Assembly (NCBI GenBank): GCA_016721905.1
Contig: JADKHH010000007.1
Location: 124,001 to 188,000 of the forward strand
Source: Candidatus Opimibacter skivensis
GTDB taxonomy: Bacteria > Bacteroidota > Bacteroidia > Chitinophagales > Saprospiraceae
Reading direction: 5' to 3'
Length of the DNA: 64,000 nucleotides
The notes beneath the pieces were generated by a model. It saw only the letters and a list, made by a program, of their open reading frames with translations, was not told where the DNA came from and made no database searches. Of this stretch, positions 24,900-34,329 are shown in pieces (positions within the stretch are counted from its first letter, which is position 1; each line of letters begins with the position of its first letter). Both the position numbers and the translations under genes were made by a program.

Positions 24900-26210
24900 C
24901 TAATCCGTACTCTCCAGAATATCCTTAATCCTGATCTGACCGCTCAGCAGTGTCTCGAAAATCTTCCATCGCGTCTCAGGATCTGTTCCTCCTTTTTGTT
25001 CGATATACGTCTTGACGAGGTCCATGCCATGATTGTAGTTGATGACATAACTCCGCTGTCCGCGAATGAAGCTGATCCCCTTGACGGCCGTCTCTTCATT
25101 ATACAAGCCATAGTCCTGCAGCCAACGCATGGCTTCCTCTTCGGTCATCGAACCGCTGAGGAGGCCCCTGCCCACATCATTGCGCACATAATTGAGCTTG
25201 CCTTTGGTCGCGAGTGCCGTAAAATAAAGCGTGATACCTGTTGTGTCAAGACCAGCGAGTGGCAACAACACTTCTTTTGCAAAGATGATCTTATCATCAC
25301 CCGGAAAGACAACATCGATTCCATAATTCGCACTCCCTTCTGCAATGAGTGACTGCGGGCTGTATAGCGGATAGACAGAAAGTTCGACAAGACCCTGGTC
25401 ACGATAGAGATTTTTCTCCAACAGCATGTTGTAGACGTGATGGCCGGGATAACTCTCGTGACTACCTACATCAATGGCACGGTCTATAAAAATATTGATG
25501 TCGGTATTGATCTGTATGACGCTTTGGTAATTACCCTTATACCAGTTGTATCCGTTCCAGGATTTGTTGGTAACAAATTCAAGTTTGAAATCTTCATTTT
25601 CAGGAAGTGTGTAATGTTGTAGCGTACGTTTGCGACACTCTGCAATAGCCGCTCTGAAGACAGTATCGAGTTTGTCCTTAGGGATGATAAAACGATTTGC
25701 CAACATCTGGAATCGCTCCGGCACAGTTCCCTTACCTGGAAGCAGGCTGTCCAGCTGTCCGACCAGCAACTGATAGTAATGTTCATTGAAAACCGGGGCA
25801 GTAGTACCGAACAACTCCTTGGATTCATCATCAAACAATCCATACTCACCTGAGAAAATCCGGATGCGCCGGTCAAAAGAAATCAATTGATCAGCAATCC
25901 ATGCTGCACGATGACCTTCGGTACCGGCACTGTCTGCACTGGCTATCTGATCACATTCAGCCTTAAGCAACTTAACTGCATTGAGCAGGCTATCTTTTGG
26001 AAAAACGGATGAAGGCTTTGTCAATGGCTTGAGTGTATCAGGGCCATAATACGCATCGACAAATGGCTCATCATACTGGCCTATAACAAGGGCGAGGCGA
26101 ACATATTGTTGAGCCAGTTCGTTGATCCCGGAGGTAGCAACATTTTCGTCTTTAGGTTTACAACTCACCATCAAGGAAAGTGCAAACAAGCTGATGATCC
26201 AATTATTCAT
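24900..26210 (-). CDS. DUF885-like zinc-peptidase-type lipoprotein
   Basis: A 436-residue lipoprotein (signal with lipobox LMVSCK, Cys about residue 17). The metal-binding motif appears as GSHESYPGHHVYN (about residue 252), the HE-x3-GHH arrangement of the DUF885 family, with a downstream glutamate in LIAEGSANYGIDVVFPG as the probable third ligand. The family is related to zinc metallopeptidases, and some members are lytic or dipeptidyl peptidases. Length is shorter than typical DUF885 proteins (about 550-600). It is anchored in a membrane facing the periplasm. Substrate unknown. The next gene upstream (mscS-like) is 30 bp away on the same strand. Confidence 0.75.
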   Translation of the reverse strand: MNNWIISLFALSLMVSCKPKDENVATSGINELAQQYVRLALVIGQYDEPFVDAYYGPDTLKPLTKPSSVFPKDSLLNAVKLLKAECDQIASADSAGTEGHRAAWIADQLISFDRRIRIFSGEYGLFDDESKELFGTTAPVFNEHYYQLLVGQLDSLLPGKGTVPERFQMLANRFIIPKDKLDTVFRAAIAECRKRTLQHYTLPENEDFKLEFVTNKSWNGYNWYKGNYQSVIQINTDINIFIDRAIDVGSHESYPGHHVYNMLLEKNLYRDQGLVELSVYPLYSPQSLIAEGSANYGIDVVFPGDDKIIFAKEVLLPLAGLDTTGITLYFTALATKGKLNYVRNDVGRGLLSGSMTEEEAMRWLQDYGLYNEETAVKGISFIRGQRSYVINYNHGMDLVKTYIEQKGGTDPETRWKIFETLLSGQIRIKDILESTD

Positions 26211-26242
26211 TTGAAAGGTGTATTTAGTACAAATGGGTTTCC

Positions 26243-27127
26243 CTAGACATCCATGTCCTTCACTGGATTCATAAAACGTTGCAACGTTGGCATCTCTATT
26301 CCCTCACGTTCAAATGAGACCTTGATTCGCTTACGCAATTCACCCGTGACTTCCCACTGCTTTAGTGCTACCGTTTCACCGAGGATCTTCATGACTACTC
26401 CGGAATCCAGAAAATCTTCAACTCTGAGAAACTGTGGAGGCTTGATGATAAATGCTTTCCATAACGGATCCTCCGCGAGTTCCATTCCTGTTGTATTGAT
26501 GACTTCAATTGCCTTCTCCAGATGGGTCTGATAAGCTACTCTGACATTGAGATTGATGCGGGCAAAGTCCATCGACAGATTAGCGACGCGCTTGATATCA
26601 CCATGTGGCACGAAATGTACGGTTCCGTCCAGATCTCTTAAGGTGGTCATGCGCAGACTGATATTCTCCACCACTCCACTCGTTTGATCCAGACTCACTG
26701 CATCGCCGATACGGTACTGGTTTTCGATGATCATAAAAAAACCTGTGAAAAAATCACGAATGAGATATTGTCCACCAAAACCTACAGCAAGGCCTAAGAT
26801 ACCAGCACCGGCCAGGAGCGGACCGACTGAAAGTCCCATTTCATTTAAGATCGCCATGATGACGATGAGCAACAGCATCACCCGTAAGCTCCAGGTAAAT
26901 ATCTGTATCAGTGTCTCTTCGCGCTTGCGTTCGGCTATTTCCGATTGATGATAGTCAGCTGTTACGGACACTTTTACAATCTTTTCAATCACGCGCCTGG
27001 CTATGTAATACAACACATACGCCGCGCCGATGATGAGAAGAATGCGGAGCCCATGGGTCAATAACCAAGGCAAAAGCTTGCTGCCCCATTCATTCCAGTA
27101 TCCTTCGATTTTAAACTTAGTGTCCAT
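26243..27127 (-). CDS. Small-conductance mechanosensitive channel (MscS family)
   Basis: A 294-residue MscS-type channel. Three transmembrane helices (about 23-43, 75-96, 103-125) end in the pore helix with GAGILGLAVGFGGQYLIRDF, followed by the beta domain (YRIGDAVSLDQTSGVVENIS, RMTTLRDLDGTVHFVPHGDI) and the C-terminal alpha/beta domain. The pore motif and length match E. coli MscS. It protects against hypo-osmotic shock in the inner membrane. A TACTTTTG (-7-like, minus strand, 27158-27165) lies 30 bp upstream, without a clear -33 box. It may be co-transcribed with the peptidase-like lipoprotein gene downstream (gap 32 bp). Confidence 0.93.
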   Translation of the reverse strand: MDTKFKIEGYWNEWGSKLLPWLLTHGLRILLIIGAAYVLYYIARRVIEKIVKVSVTADYHQSEIAERKREETLIQIFTWSLRVMLLLIVIMAILNEMGLSVGPLLAGAGILGLAVGFGGQYLIRDFFTGFFMIIENQYRIGDAVSLDQTSGVVENISLRMTTLRDLDGTVHFVPHGDIKRVANLSMDFARINLNVRVAYQTHLEKAIEVINTTGMELAEDPLWKAFIIKPPQFLRVEDFLDSGVVMKILGETVALKQWEVTGELRKRIKVSFEREGIEMPTLQRFMNPVKDMDV

Positions 27128-27215
27128 GATTCATCAATCGTTCAACGCCCGTAGCTGCAAAAGTATACATTCCACGGGATGGAAACCAGCTCCTCTCGAA
27201 AAGCGGAAGGAATGA

Positions 27216-28010
27216 TTACTGTTGATCCTTCCAGGCTGGATTCTTAAAGACAAGGGTCACGCCGGCATGATTGGACAGGATCAGCTTGTCATTTTCAAGG
27301 GTGTAATGTGTAGAAAACTGCAGCGTATTTGTAAACGCTTCCTCTTTTGCGATGTTCCCGCACTTCCGTTTGGTCAGGTTCAAATCTGTAAACCGGAGCA
27401 GGCTGCGTTCTGAAAATATTCTGCCGCGTATGGTATTGCATCCGCTGTTCCCCTCAAAAGAATTGCCCCTCGCGTATACATACAGGTAGGGCAATGTGTC
27501 ATTGAACTGACTGGCAGTGACGGTATCTGCGGCCATTGAGTAGAGCACCCATTTAGCTTCAAGCCCAGGATCAGTTACATACATGCCACAACCATTGAAG
27601 CTAGTAGCCAGGCTATCATTGGAATGTTGGATTGAAACTTTGACAGAATAGGAAAACTGCTCTCCCGTTTTTTCATTCATGCACAGCATCTTGTAGAGTT
27701 CAATTTCCATTGTGCCTTCATCGGTCTTGAGCGTATACTTCTTTACGTTGCTGTCCATTGCCTTGACAGGTTCAACATGAGGAGAATTGAATACACCAAA
27801 ATCAGGAACCTGTGATTTAAAAGCGATCAGCTGAGGAGAAATCGTAAGCGACCAGACTGGATCGACACTACTTGCTTTAAAATAGATGGTGGACTCTGCA
27901 GATTTCTCTTTCTTTTTTCCTCCCATATATTCTGTCGGGGCCTGGCTTGAGATCACTCCATGACCTAGAAGACAACAAAAGGAAATCAACCACATTGAAA
28001 TAAACTTCAT
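27216..28010 (-). CDS. Exported META-domain protein (HslJ-like)
   Basis: A 264-residue protein with a signal peptide (MKFISMWLISFCCLLGHGVIS). The N-terminal half (PVWSLTISPQLIAFKSQ, YTLKTDEGTMEIELYKMLCM, then FNGCGMYVTDPG) resembles the COG3650/YecT-type domain seen next to META domains. The C-terminal half carries META-type motifs (GNSFEGNSGCNTIRGRI, LNLTKRKCGN). META/HslJ domains are small beta proteins of the cell envelope, and their biochemical role is not known. A -7-like TAACTTTG (minus strand, 28040-28047) lies 30 bp upstream. The next gene upstream is also a META protein on the same strand, so the two probably share origin or regulation. Confidence 0.75.
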   Translation of the reverse strand: MKFISMWLISFCCLLGHGVISSQAPTEYMGGKKKEKSAESTIYFKASSVDPVWSLTISPQLIAFKSQVPDFGVFNSPHVEPVKAMDSNVKKYTLKTDEGTMEIELYKMLCMNEKTGEQFSYSVKVSIQHSNDSLATSFNGCGMYVTDPGLEAKWVLYSMAADTVTASQFNDTLPYLYVYARGNSFEGNSGCNTIRGRIFSERSLLRFTDLNLTKRKCGNIAKEEAFTNTLQFSTHYTLENDKLILSNHAGVTLVFKNPAWKDQQ

Positions 28011-28148
28011 ACACGCAGTATTTAATGCATCAACAGGCGCAAAGTTAACAACTCATGCATGACAATCGATGAACAGCCAGAAATTTTTCAACTTCCCTGC
28101 CACTACGTCCAGAACTCCAGCACTAAAAGCAGGCAGGGGTCAGCCCAA

Positions 28149-28949
28149 TTATATACGTACAAACCTGAGCAAGGCAGTGTCTGCCTTCATCAACTCCAGC
28201 GTATTGGAGTCCACCATACTGAAAGTGGTTACACTTTTCATCGCATCAATGAAAGTAGGTTCGCCAATACCCTTGCAGGCTTTTTCTGTCGCGACCAGGT
28301 TGATAAATTCGATATGATTGGTATCCATCGCAATAGCGCCTGTAAACGAATTGCAGCCTGTAGAACCCATCACCTCCATCACCGGCAGATTAAAAGCAAG
28401 ATTCGGTTTTAGCCCAGGGTACAAAGTTTCGAAGGTAAGTTTTGTGTTGGTCAGTGATTTGAGCTCCCATCTGCCGTTCAAAGCAGAAATTTTACTTTGA
28501 AGTGGCTCAGGCTCAGGGGGCAGTCCTTTAAACTTTGCTAACAGGTCTTTGCCCTGGTAGAGTGACAATTCATCGATAGCAATACTCCATGCATCTGCCA
28601 GCGGAAAAATAGCGAGGAATGACTTTTCAATATTGTTACCCAGGCAAGCCATCTTTGTAGTAATCAGCTCTGAAAATTTTAGAACATTCACATTGCTGAG
28701 GTCGACTTCTCCTCCAAATTGATTACATCCTGAGTATCCTGCTATTTTATCTGTTTCCCCCTGGATAAATTTCAGGTAGGGTGGCTTTGTATCCAGAATG
28801 GGTTGTCCGGCTAATTCGGTCAAACTCCACTGATACTTGTAGAGCACCTCCGTTGATCCTGAAAGCGCTTCAGCCATTTTCGGTCGCTGACACGCAGAAA
28901 TCAGAAGGACAACCATCAGGCTGATGAGCATTACATTAATCGTTTTCAT
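28149..28949 (-). CDS. Lipoprotein with two META domains
   Basis: A 266-residue lipoprotein (signal with lipobox LLISAC, Cys about 19). Two META/HslJ-like domains are in tandem. The first has YQWSLTELAGQPIL, IAGYSGCNQFGGEVD and ELITTKMACLGN. The second has GRWELKSLTNTKLTF, VMGSTGCNSFTGAI and NLVATEKACKG. Each keeps the G-C-N motif and the paired cysteine in K-x2-C. It is envelope-located; family function is poorly known (HslJ is linked to heat and novobiocin tolerance in E. coli). It lies 140 bp upstream of the related META gene in the same direction. Confidence 0.8.
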   Translation of the reverse strand: MKTINVMLISLMVVLLISACQRPKMAEALSGSTEVLYKYQWSLTELAGQPILDTKPPYLKFIQGETDKIAGYSGCNQFGGEVDLSNVNVLKFSELITTKMACLGNNIEKSFLAIFPLADAWSIAIDELSLYQGKDLLAKFKGLPPEPEPLQSKISALNGRWELKSLTNTKLTFETLYPGLKPNLAFNLPVMEVMGSTGCNSFTGAIAMDTNHIEFINLVATEKACKGIGEPTFIDAMKSVTTFSMVDSNTLELMKADTALLRFVRI

Positions 28950-29371
28950 ATTGTATTGGTTTTAGTGATTAGACGTCCTAAATGATCTACTGATGGCAAC
29001 AACTTGCATGATGCATTCATTGCGCATGCAATAACACACCAGGTATTTCTTTCCAACCGCGATAAACTAAAAATGCTTTGAAAAAAAATATCAATTTGCT
29101 TTCTAAAAGCTTATCAGGCTACATTCAAAAATCGGGGGTGCCGAATAATTGGATTTAACATCAATCTGATCATGAATTGACTGGAAAATTTGCTTCCAAA
29201 CAATCACTATGCAAAGGGTTTGCTAGAAAACAGGTTTGATGTGTAACGATCAGGTAGTAATCAGCGCATTGTCAAGATACAACGCTGATCCCCTGGTTTT
29301 GTTCATGATTCTTTGATCATGTGTTCCTTCTACAGGTAGTTTAGCTTTAAATGATGACCACTCATAATAGG
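28950..29371. other. Upstream region of the ribonucleotide reductase gene, left part, no gene seen
   Basis: This is the left part of a 724-bp gap between divergent genes. The sequence is AT-rich without a supportable gene, known riboswitch or NrdR-type box. In particular, no cobalamin-riboswitch core was recognised, although the downstream enzyme uses B12. Confidence 0.5.
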
Positions 29372-29391
29372 TTATCCACAATTGTGGATAA
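29372..29391. promoter_or_regulatory. Two facing DnaA boxes upstream of the ribonucleotide reductase
   Basis: TTATCCACA at 29372-29380 and TGTGGATAA at 29383-29391 are both exact matches to the DnaA-box consensus, placed head-to-head with 2 bp between, forming a 20-bp palindrome. The start codon is 283 bp downstream. In E. coli the nrdAB promoter also has DnaA boxes through which DnaA controls dNTP supply. Here the target would be a class II enzyme. Confidence 0.7.
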
Positions 29392-29627
29392 AAAAATACA
29401 ATTTTTCTACTCGCTAATATTGACGGACAAAGCCAACATTTCACCCTTTTACTTTGAGACGGTTACCCCTCCCCAGTTCAACTAAATTTAGGGTAGGACT
29501 TGATACCATTCTGTGAGACAACCCATTAAACCCAATAGAAAAAGTTCAAAAACCAAAACTGCAACAGAAATATGCGTCCGGGGTAAAATTTTAGCCTCGG
29601 CAAGTGATTATAGATAATTCTAATATG

Positions 29628-29635
29628 TACATTTG
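29628..29635 (+). promoter_or_regulatory. -7 promoter element of the ribonucleotide reductase gene
   Basis: TACATTTG matches TAnnTTTG exactly and is identical to the -7 box at 11380. It lies 39 bp before the start codon. No clear TTG is found at the expected -33 position, so the promoter may need an activator or be weak. Confidence 0.45.
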
Positions 29636-29673
29636 CTGAAACCTGAGATCGGTTTCAATTTTTCATACAAATT

Positions 29674-31911
29674 ATGTCTCCATCGAACTTACCAATGGAT
29701 AAGGGGAAGGAATTCCTGTCCCAACTCAAGCTTTATAGCGATTACCTCAAATGGGACCCGATCATGGGTCGATACGAATCGTGGGAAGAAGCGTGTGATA
29801 AAGTCTTAAATACTCACCGGATGCGTTATGGCAGCATCGTGGAACCACTCCTCGAAGAAATAGCCGAATCGTATTACCATAAAGAATTCCTGGCCTCACA
29901 ACGCAACCTTCAATTCAGGGAAGAGCAGATCATACGCAACAACGCAAAAATCTACAATTGCTGCACGACGTATGCGTATGCACCAGATGTTTTCAACAAA
30001 GGTTTTTTTGTGTTGCTCTCCGGCACAGGCTTAGGCGTTTCATTGAAAAATAAATTTGTCAGCCAACTGCCGCCACTGTACAAGCGCAGCAATAAAGTCA
30101 AATCGTATACCATTCCAGATTCCATTGAAGGATGGTCGGAAGCGGTCAAGGTGTTGATCAGTTCATACTGTCACCACCCATCCTTGCACAATGAATATTT
30201 CAGAAACCAGATCAAATTTGATTATTCTGAAATCAGGCCGAAAGGTGCGCCGATCACTGGTGGCTTTAAAGCTCCTGGACCGGATGGTTTGAAACAATCG
30301 ATCGAACGAATAGAAGCTTTACTGGATCAATATATTGATGGTGCAGAGAGTGCACCTTTCAAATCCATCATTGCGTATGATGTCTTCATGCACATTTCTG
30401 ATGCCGTCCTTTCCGGTGGTGTTCGCAGGAGTGCTATGAATATCATCATGGACGAGGATGATGAAGAATTGCTCCGCGCAAAGACGGGTCACTGGCGCCA
30501 GACACATCCCTGGAGAGCGAGGAGTAACAATTCTGTTGGATTATTGCGTCACACCTTCACCTACGAGACCTTTAACGAGCTCGTATCGCTCAATGAAGGA
30601 GACAACGATCTGGGCTTTGTCTTCATGTCACACGAAGATGAAATGTTTAACCCTTGCTTTGAGATTGGATTCAATTTCTATGCACAGATAAAAAACAAAC
30701 AGGAAGCTGCCTTCCAGTTTTGCAATCTCAATGAGCTCAATGCTTCGGCCTGTGTGACGAAGCACGGCAAATTCAGCGAAGAAAAATTCTATGACCTGTG
30801 CAGGAAGTCCGCGATATTGGGCACGCTGCAGGCTGGCTATACTGACTTTCCATATCTCGGAAAACAAACAGAAGAAATCGTTGCAGGTGAAGCCCTGATC
30901 GGTATCTCCATAACAGGATGGATGACCCGCCCTGAATTATTTGATGAAACTATCCTTCGCAAAGGAGCTGAGATCGTCAAGAAAACAAACAAAGAAGTCG
31001 CACAACTCATCGGTATCAACCCTGCTGCACGAACCACTACGGTCAAGCCTTCAGGCAATGCTTCCGTCATATTGAAGACAGCATCAGGTATCCATCCGGA
31101 GCATAGCAAACGCTACTTCCGGATCATGCAGCTCAACAAAGAAAGTGAGACCGCCAAATATCTCATGGAACATTACCCGGAGATGCTGGAAGAATCCCTC
31201 TGGTCCAACACCCAATCAGACTGGGTAGTCTATGTGCCTTGTGAAAACCATGACAATGTCATCATCAAGGATGATATGCATGGCATCAAACACCTCCGGC
31301 TGATCGAGCTGGTACAAAATGCATGGGTGAAACAAGGCAAGAACGAAGAGCTCTGCTACAACAAACTGACCAATCACAATGTGAGCAATACGGTCATCAT
31401 CGATGACATGAAGGAAGTGGTCGATTACATCTTCGCACATCAGGATAATTTCACTGCCGTCTCCTTCATCTCCCAGTTTGGTGATAAGGACTATGCCCAG
31501 GCACCTTTCACTTCTGTGCTCAACACGGAGGAGATCGTACACAAATATGGTGATGCATCCATCTTTATGTCTGGACTGATCGTTGACGGATTACATTACT
31601 TCAACAATGACCTGTGGAGCGCAGTTAAGTTGGTACAGGACCCCAAACTTCCTGTCACCGGCACGCGGTCCGAGGTGCTCCTGCGAAAAGACTGGCTGAG
31701 GCGTGTCAAGCAATTCAGCCATAATTATTTCCACGGCGACCTGACCAACACGATCTATTGCATGAAGGACGTACACCTCTGGCACAAGTGGGTCAAGATC
31801 AAACGTGACTTCCGTCTCGTTGATTTTGTCACTTTGCTCAAGGCTCCTGAATATCAGGATGTGACGAGTACTAGCGCGATTGCATGTGCTGGTGGGGTGT
31901 GTGAGATATAG
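29674..31911 (+). CDS. nrdJ: Adenosylcobalamin-dependent ribonucleotide reductase (class II, monomeric type)
   Basis: A 745-residue protein close in length to the monomeric class II ribonucleoside-triphosphate reductase. The thiyl-radical loop is NPCFEI (Asn326, Cys328, Glu330). The likely redox partners are Cys96/97 (YNCCTTYAYAP) and Cys350 (FCNLNE). The C-terminal CAGGVCEI supplies the swinging pair Cys738/Cys743. The phosphate-binding motif TVKPSGNASVIL is present. The enzyme reduces ribonucleotides to deoxyribonucleotides using B12 and needs no beta subunit; none is encoded nearby. Position 329 is Phe rather than the common Gly of the NPCGE motif, which is unusual. The start ATG gives MSPSNLPMDKGKEF; no alternative is better. 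Regulation by DnaA is suggested by the boxes upstream. Confidence 0.85.
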   Translation: MSPSNLPMDKGKEFLSQLKLYSDYLKWDPIMGRYESWEEACDKVLNTHRMRYGSIVEPLLEEIAESYYHKEFLASQRNLQFREEQIIRNNAKIYNCCTTYAYAPDVFNKGFFVLLSGTGLGVSLKNKFVSQLPPLYKRSNKVKSYTIPDSIEGWSEAVKVLISSYCHHPSLHNEYFRNQIKFDYSEIRPKGAPITGGFKAPGPDGLKQSIERIEALLDQYIDGAESAPFKSIIAYDVFMHISDAVLSGGVRRSAMNIIMDEDDEELLRAKTGHWRQTHPWRARSNNSVGLLRHTFTYETFNELVSLNEGDNDLGFVFMSHEDEMFNPCFEIGFNFYAQIKNKQEAAFQFCNLNELNASACVTKHGKFSEEKFYDLCRKSAILGTLQAGYTDFPYLGKQTEEIVAGEALIGISITGWMTRPELFDETILRKGAEIVKKTNKEVAQLIGINPAARTTTVKPSGNASVILKTASGIHPEHSKRYFRIMQLNKESETAKYLMEHYPEMLEESLWSNTQSDWVVYVPCENHDNVIIKDDMHGIKHLRLIELVQNAWVKQGKNEELCYNKLTNHNVSNTVIIDDMKEVVDYIFAHQDNFTAVSFISQFGDKDYAQAPFTSVLNTEEIVHKYGDASIFMSGLIVDGLHYFNNDLWSAVKLVQDPKLPVTGTRSEVLLRKDWLRRVKQFSHNYFHGDLTNTIYCMKDVHLWHKWVKIKRDFRLVDFVTLLKAPEYQDVTSTSAIACAGGVCEI

Positions 31912-32896
31912 GTTTCGTTGCGCACGGTGATTCGTGTTCTTTTTTTCCGGAAAAAGAACCATGGTTCGACTTGCTCTCGCTCAGCCCTGTCCTACAGCTC
32001 ACCAACCAAACCTCGTCGCGCTAAAAACTCGCTGATTCATTCGAGCATTTGTTTGGCTTTCTGTTATGCTGGCACGCTTGTTCAGGTTTCAATTCGGTTT
32101 CTTTCATTTGTTGAGCCCCATTGAGTCTTGTAATTGCATGAAACCGATCGTCCTAACGGCTCGGACAATTTAGCGCGACAGTCTTGTGCCTATTCGAGGT
32201 GAAGATTTCGTTGCGCGAGGCGTGGGCATACATGTTACTTTTTTCATTGCTAAAAAAGTAACCAAAAATGCTAGTCGCTCAAAAAACTCGCTTTGCTATT
32301 AGTGCTTTAGCATGGCGATCCTATTTGCTGGCACGCTTGTACGTTTTTCAAATATTGTTTCTTGATGATGATTTGACAACATGAGACTTGTCGATACCTG
32401 AAACAATTCTTTCGCGCAGCTCGAACAGTTTTGAGCGACGGATTGGTGCCGATTCGATATGATTTCTTTTGTTTTGAGTTAAATATAAACAAGTCCCCTT
32501 TCAGGGGATTTAGGGGTCCACGGGAATTCGCGCGGCTCGGACAATTTAGCGCGACAGTCTTGTGCCTATTCGAGGTGAAGATTTCGTTGCGCACGAGGCG
32601 TGGGCATACATGTTACTTTTTTCATTGCTAAAAAAGTAACCAAAAAATCTAGTCGCTCAAAAAACTCGCTTTGCTATTCGTGCTTTAGCATGGCGATCCT
32701 ATTTGCTGGCACGCTTGTACGTTTTTCAAATATTGTTTCTTGATGATGATTTGACAACATGAGACTTGTCAGTACCTGAAACAATTCTTTCGCGCAGCTC
32801 AGACAGTTTTGAGCGACGGATCGGTGCCGATTCGAAATGATTTTTTTCGTTTTAAGTTAAATGCATACAAGTCCCCTTTCAGGGGATTTAGGGGTA
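31912..32896. repeat. Tandem non-coding repeat, two ~362-bp copies plus one diverged copy
   Basis: Copies at 32157-32517 and 32533-32895 are nearly identical (offset 376 bp, a 2-bp indel and scattered changes). An older, diverged copy fills about 31912-32156. Each copy holds a hairpin (GTTACTTTTTT/AAAAAAGTAAC around CATTGCT), the phrase AGTCGCTCAAAAAACTCGCT, GCTGGCACGCTTGTACG, and a closing CCCCTTTCAGGGG stem. No coding frame persists through the copies. They look like decayed non-coding mobile or structured elements. The DNA is not part of any recognised gene. Confidence 0.8.
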
Positions 32897-32921
32897 AAAG
32901 ACTACGCCCGCGTACGAAAGA

Positions 32922-34295
32922 TCAAAGAAGGCATGATGAAAGCAATGTCATGTAAGCTGTTTTCAACAGCAGGTAAAAATCAGTGACTATTTTAGGAAAA
33001 TCAATTTCTTGAACAATCTTCCTTCCATCCGACGCAGTCAACTTCAACAGATACACACCACTCCCCCATTCATTAGCCACCGTTGTGTGATCGTAGCAGA
33101 CATTCTGATGCAATAACTTTTGTCCGTTTAGAGAATAAACTGCCAGATCAAAATACTGGCCGGGCATGCTCACTGTACATTGATCTATTGCGGGATTAGG
33201 AAACACATTGCCGGGAGCAATTACTGTATCTATATCATCTGTCGAAGTGGTTCCGCAGGCAAGGCCATTCATATGTTCCCAGATCAGGTCATTGAGGGTC
33301 AGTGGGACTTCGCCCTCACCGGGAGCATTGCCCATACGAATGAGAACTATGTTTTGGGATGGGACGACATCAACATACTGTCCGTCCTTGCCAAGCGCGG
33401 AGATCATGTCATCAGGCGCATGGGGCATGAGGCTGCCCGGAAAAACAAATTGTACACCGGGCACCATATACGATTGCTTTCCATTGAGCCACCAGAGATA
33501 GCCATATGATTTGTTCAGGTCCTGCGATGTATTGACCATGTTGTTAAAGAACACAGGATCCGTGAGTATTTGATTGCCATTCCAATTGCCTTGATTAAGG
33601 ATCAGGAGACCAAAGCGGGCCATGCTCCTGGGTTTGCTGAAGAAGACATTGTTGTAACCGGAAGGAAGAAAGATGCCATTGATACCAGTGGTCAATCTTA
33701 ATTTTTGTTGAAAATAATTATTGAGACTTAGTCCTGTGGCTGCCTCTACGACACCATCGAGCAAGGTATACGGTCCATTGTGATACGCCCATCGGGTGCC
33801 CGCATCTGCCTTATACACCAGGCACGTATCCAATGTGCAATAATTTTCAGGAACATTGTCATCGAGACCGGAAGTCATAGTCAATTGATGACGAATCGTA
33901 ATCTTCTCTTCCTGGTCGGGCGTGCATGCGGTCCATCCTTCACCCAAATATGTACTGGTCGTATCTTCTATAGAAAGGAATCCCTCTTGCTGCGCGATGC
34001 CGACCAGGCAAGCAGTCAGGCTCTTGCCTGCGCTGGCCCAGTACCAGACGCTGTCCTGTTGGAAAGTGCCAAAATATTTTTCGAGGATGATCTTACCATC
34101 CTTGAGCACGATAAAGGCCTTGGTGTTGTTTTCCTCCAGCACATCATACAATGAATCGATGCGCTCTTCGCACCACCCCAGCGAGGCAGGCGAGAGTGTT
34201 TGCCATTCATTACCGTTGATTGGGGGGAAGTAGAGAGATTGGGCCTTGGTACCAAACGAAAGGACGATGAGGATGGCGGAGGTTATGTATTTCAT
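32922..34295 (-). CDS. T9SS-secreted serine hydrolase (beta-lactamase/PBP class C fold)
   Basis: The start is at 34295 (MKYITSAILIVLSFGTKAQS, signal peptide), not the ATG 10 codons earlier. The catalytic SxxK motif is in YWASAGKSLTACLVG (SAGK, about residue 87) and the YxN motif is in WAYHNGPYTLLDG, as in class C esterases and DD-peptidase-like enzymes. After the roughly 360-residue catalytic domain comes a T9SS sorting domain (VFPNPAIDQCTVSMPGQY, SGVYLLKLTASDGRKIVQEI). The protein then runs about 20 residues past the normal end (PKIVTDFYLLLKTAYMTLLS). This extension is encoded by a hairpin repeat, and one extra T in TTTT near 33003 would end the protein at EIDFS, so the original stop seems lost. 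Substrate unknown. Confidence 0.85.
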   Translation of the reverse strand: MKYITSAILIVLSFGTKAQSLYFPPINGNEWQTLSPASLGWCEERIDSLYDVLEENNTKAFIVLKDGKIILEKYFGTFQQDSVWYWASAGKSLTACLVGIAQQEGFLSIEDTTSTYLGEGWTACTPDQEEKITIRHQLTMTSGLDDNVPENYCTLDTCLVYKADAGTRWAYHNGPYTLLDGVVEAATGLSLNNYFQQKLRLTTGINGIFLPSGYNNVFFSKPRSMARFGLLILNQGNWNGNQILTDPVFFNNMVNTSQDLNKSYGYLWWLNGKQSYMVPGVQFVFPGSLMPHAPDDMISALGKDGQYVDVVPSQNIVLIRMGNAPGEGEVPLTLNDLIWEHMNGLACGTTSTDDIDTVIAPGNVFPNPAIDQCTVSMPGQYFDLAVYSLNGQKLLHQNVCYDHTTVANEWGSGVYLLKLTASDGRKIVQEIDFPKIVTDFYLLLKTAYMTLLSSCLL

Positions 34296-34329
34296 ATTGT
34301 GCATGGTGATTTGACAAAGGTACAAGTGA

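Noticed and set aside
29372..29391. Replication origin at the facing DnaA boxes
   Set aside because: Only two boxes, no dnaA or dnaN gene and no AT-rich unwinding element with more boxes; a regulatory site is more likely.
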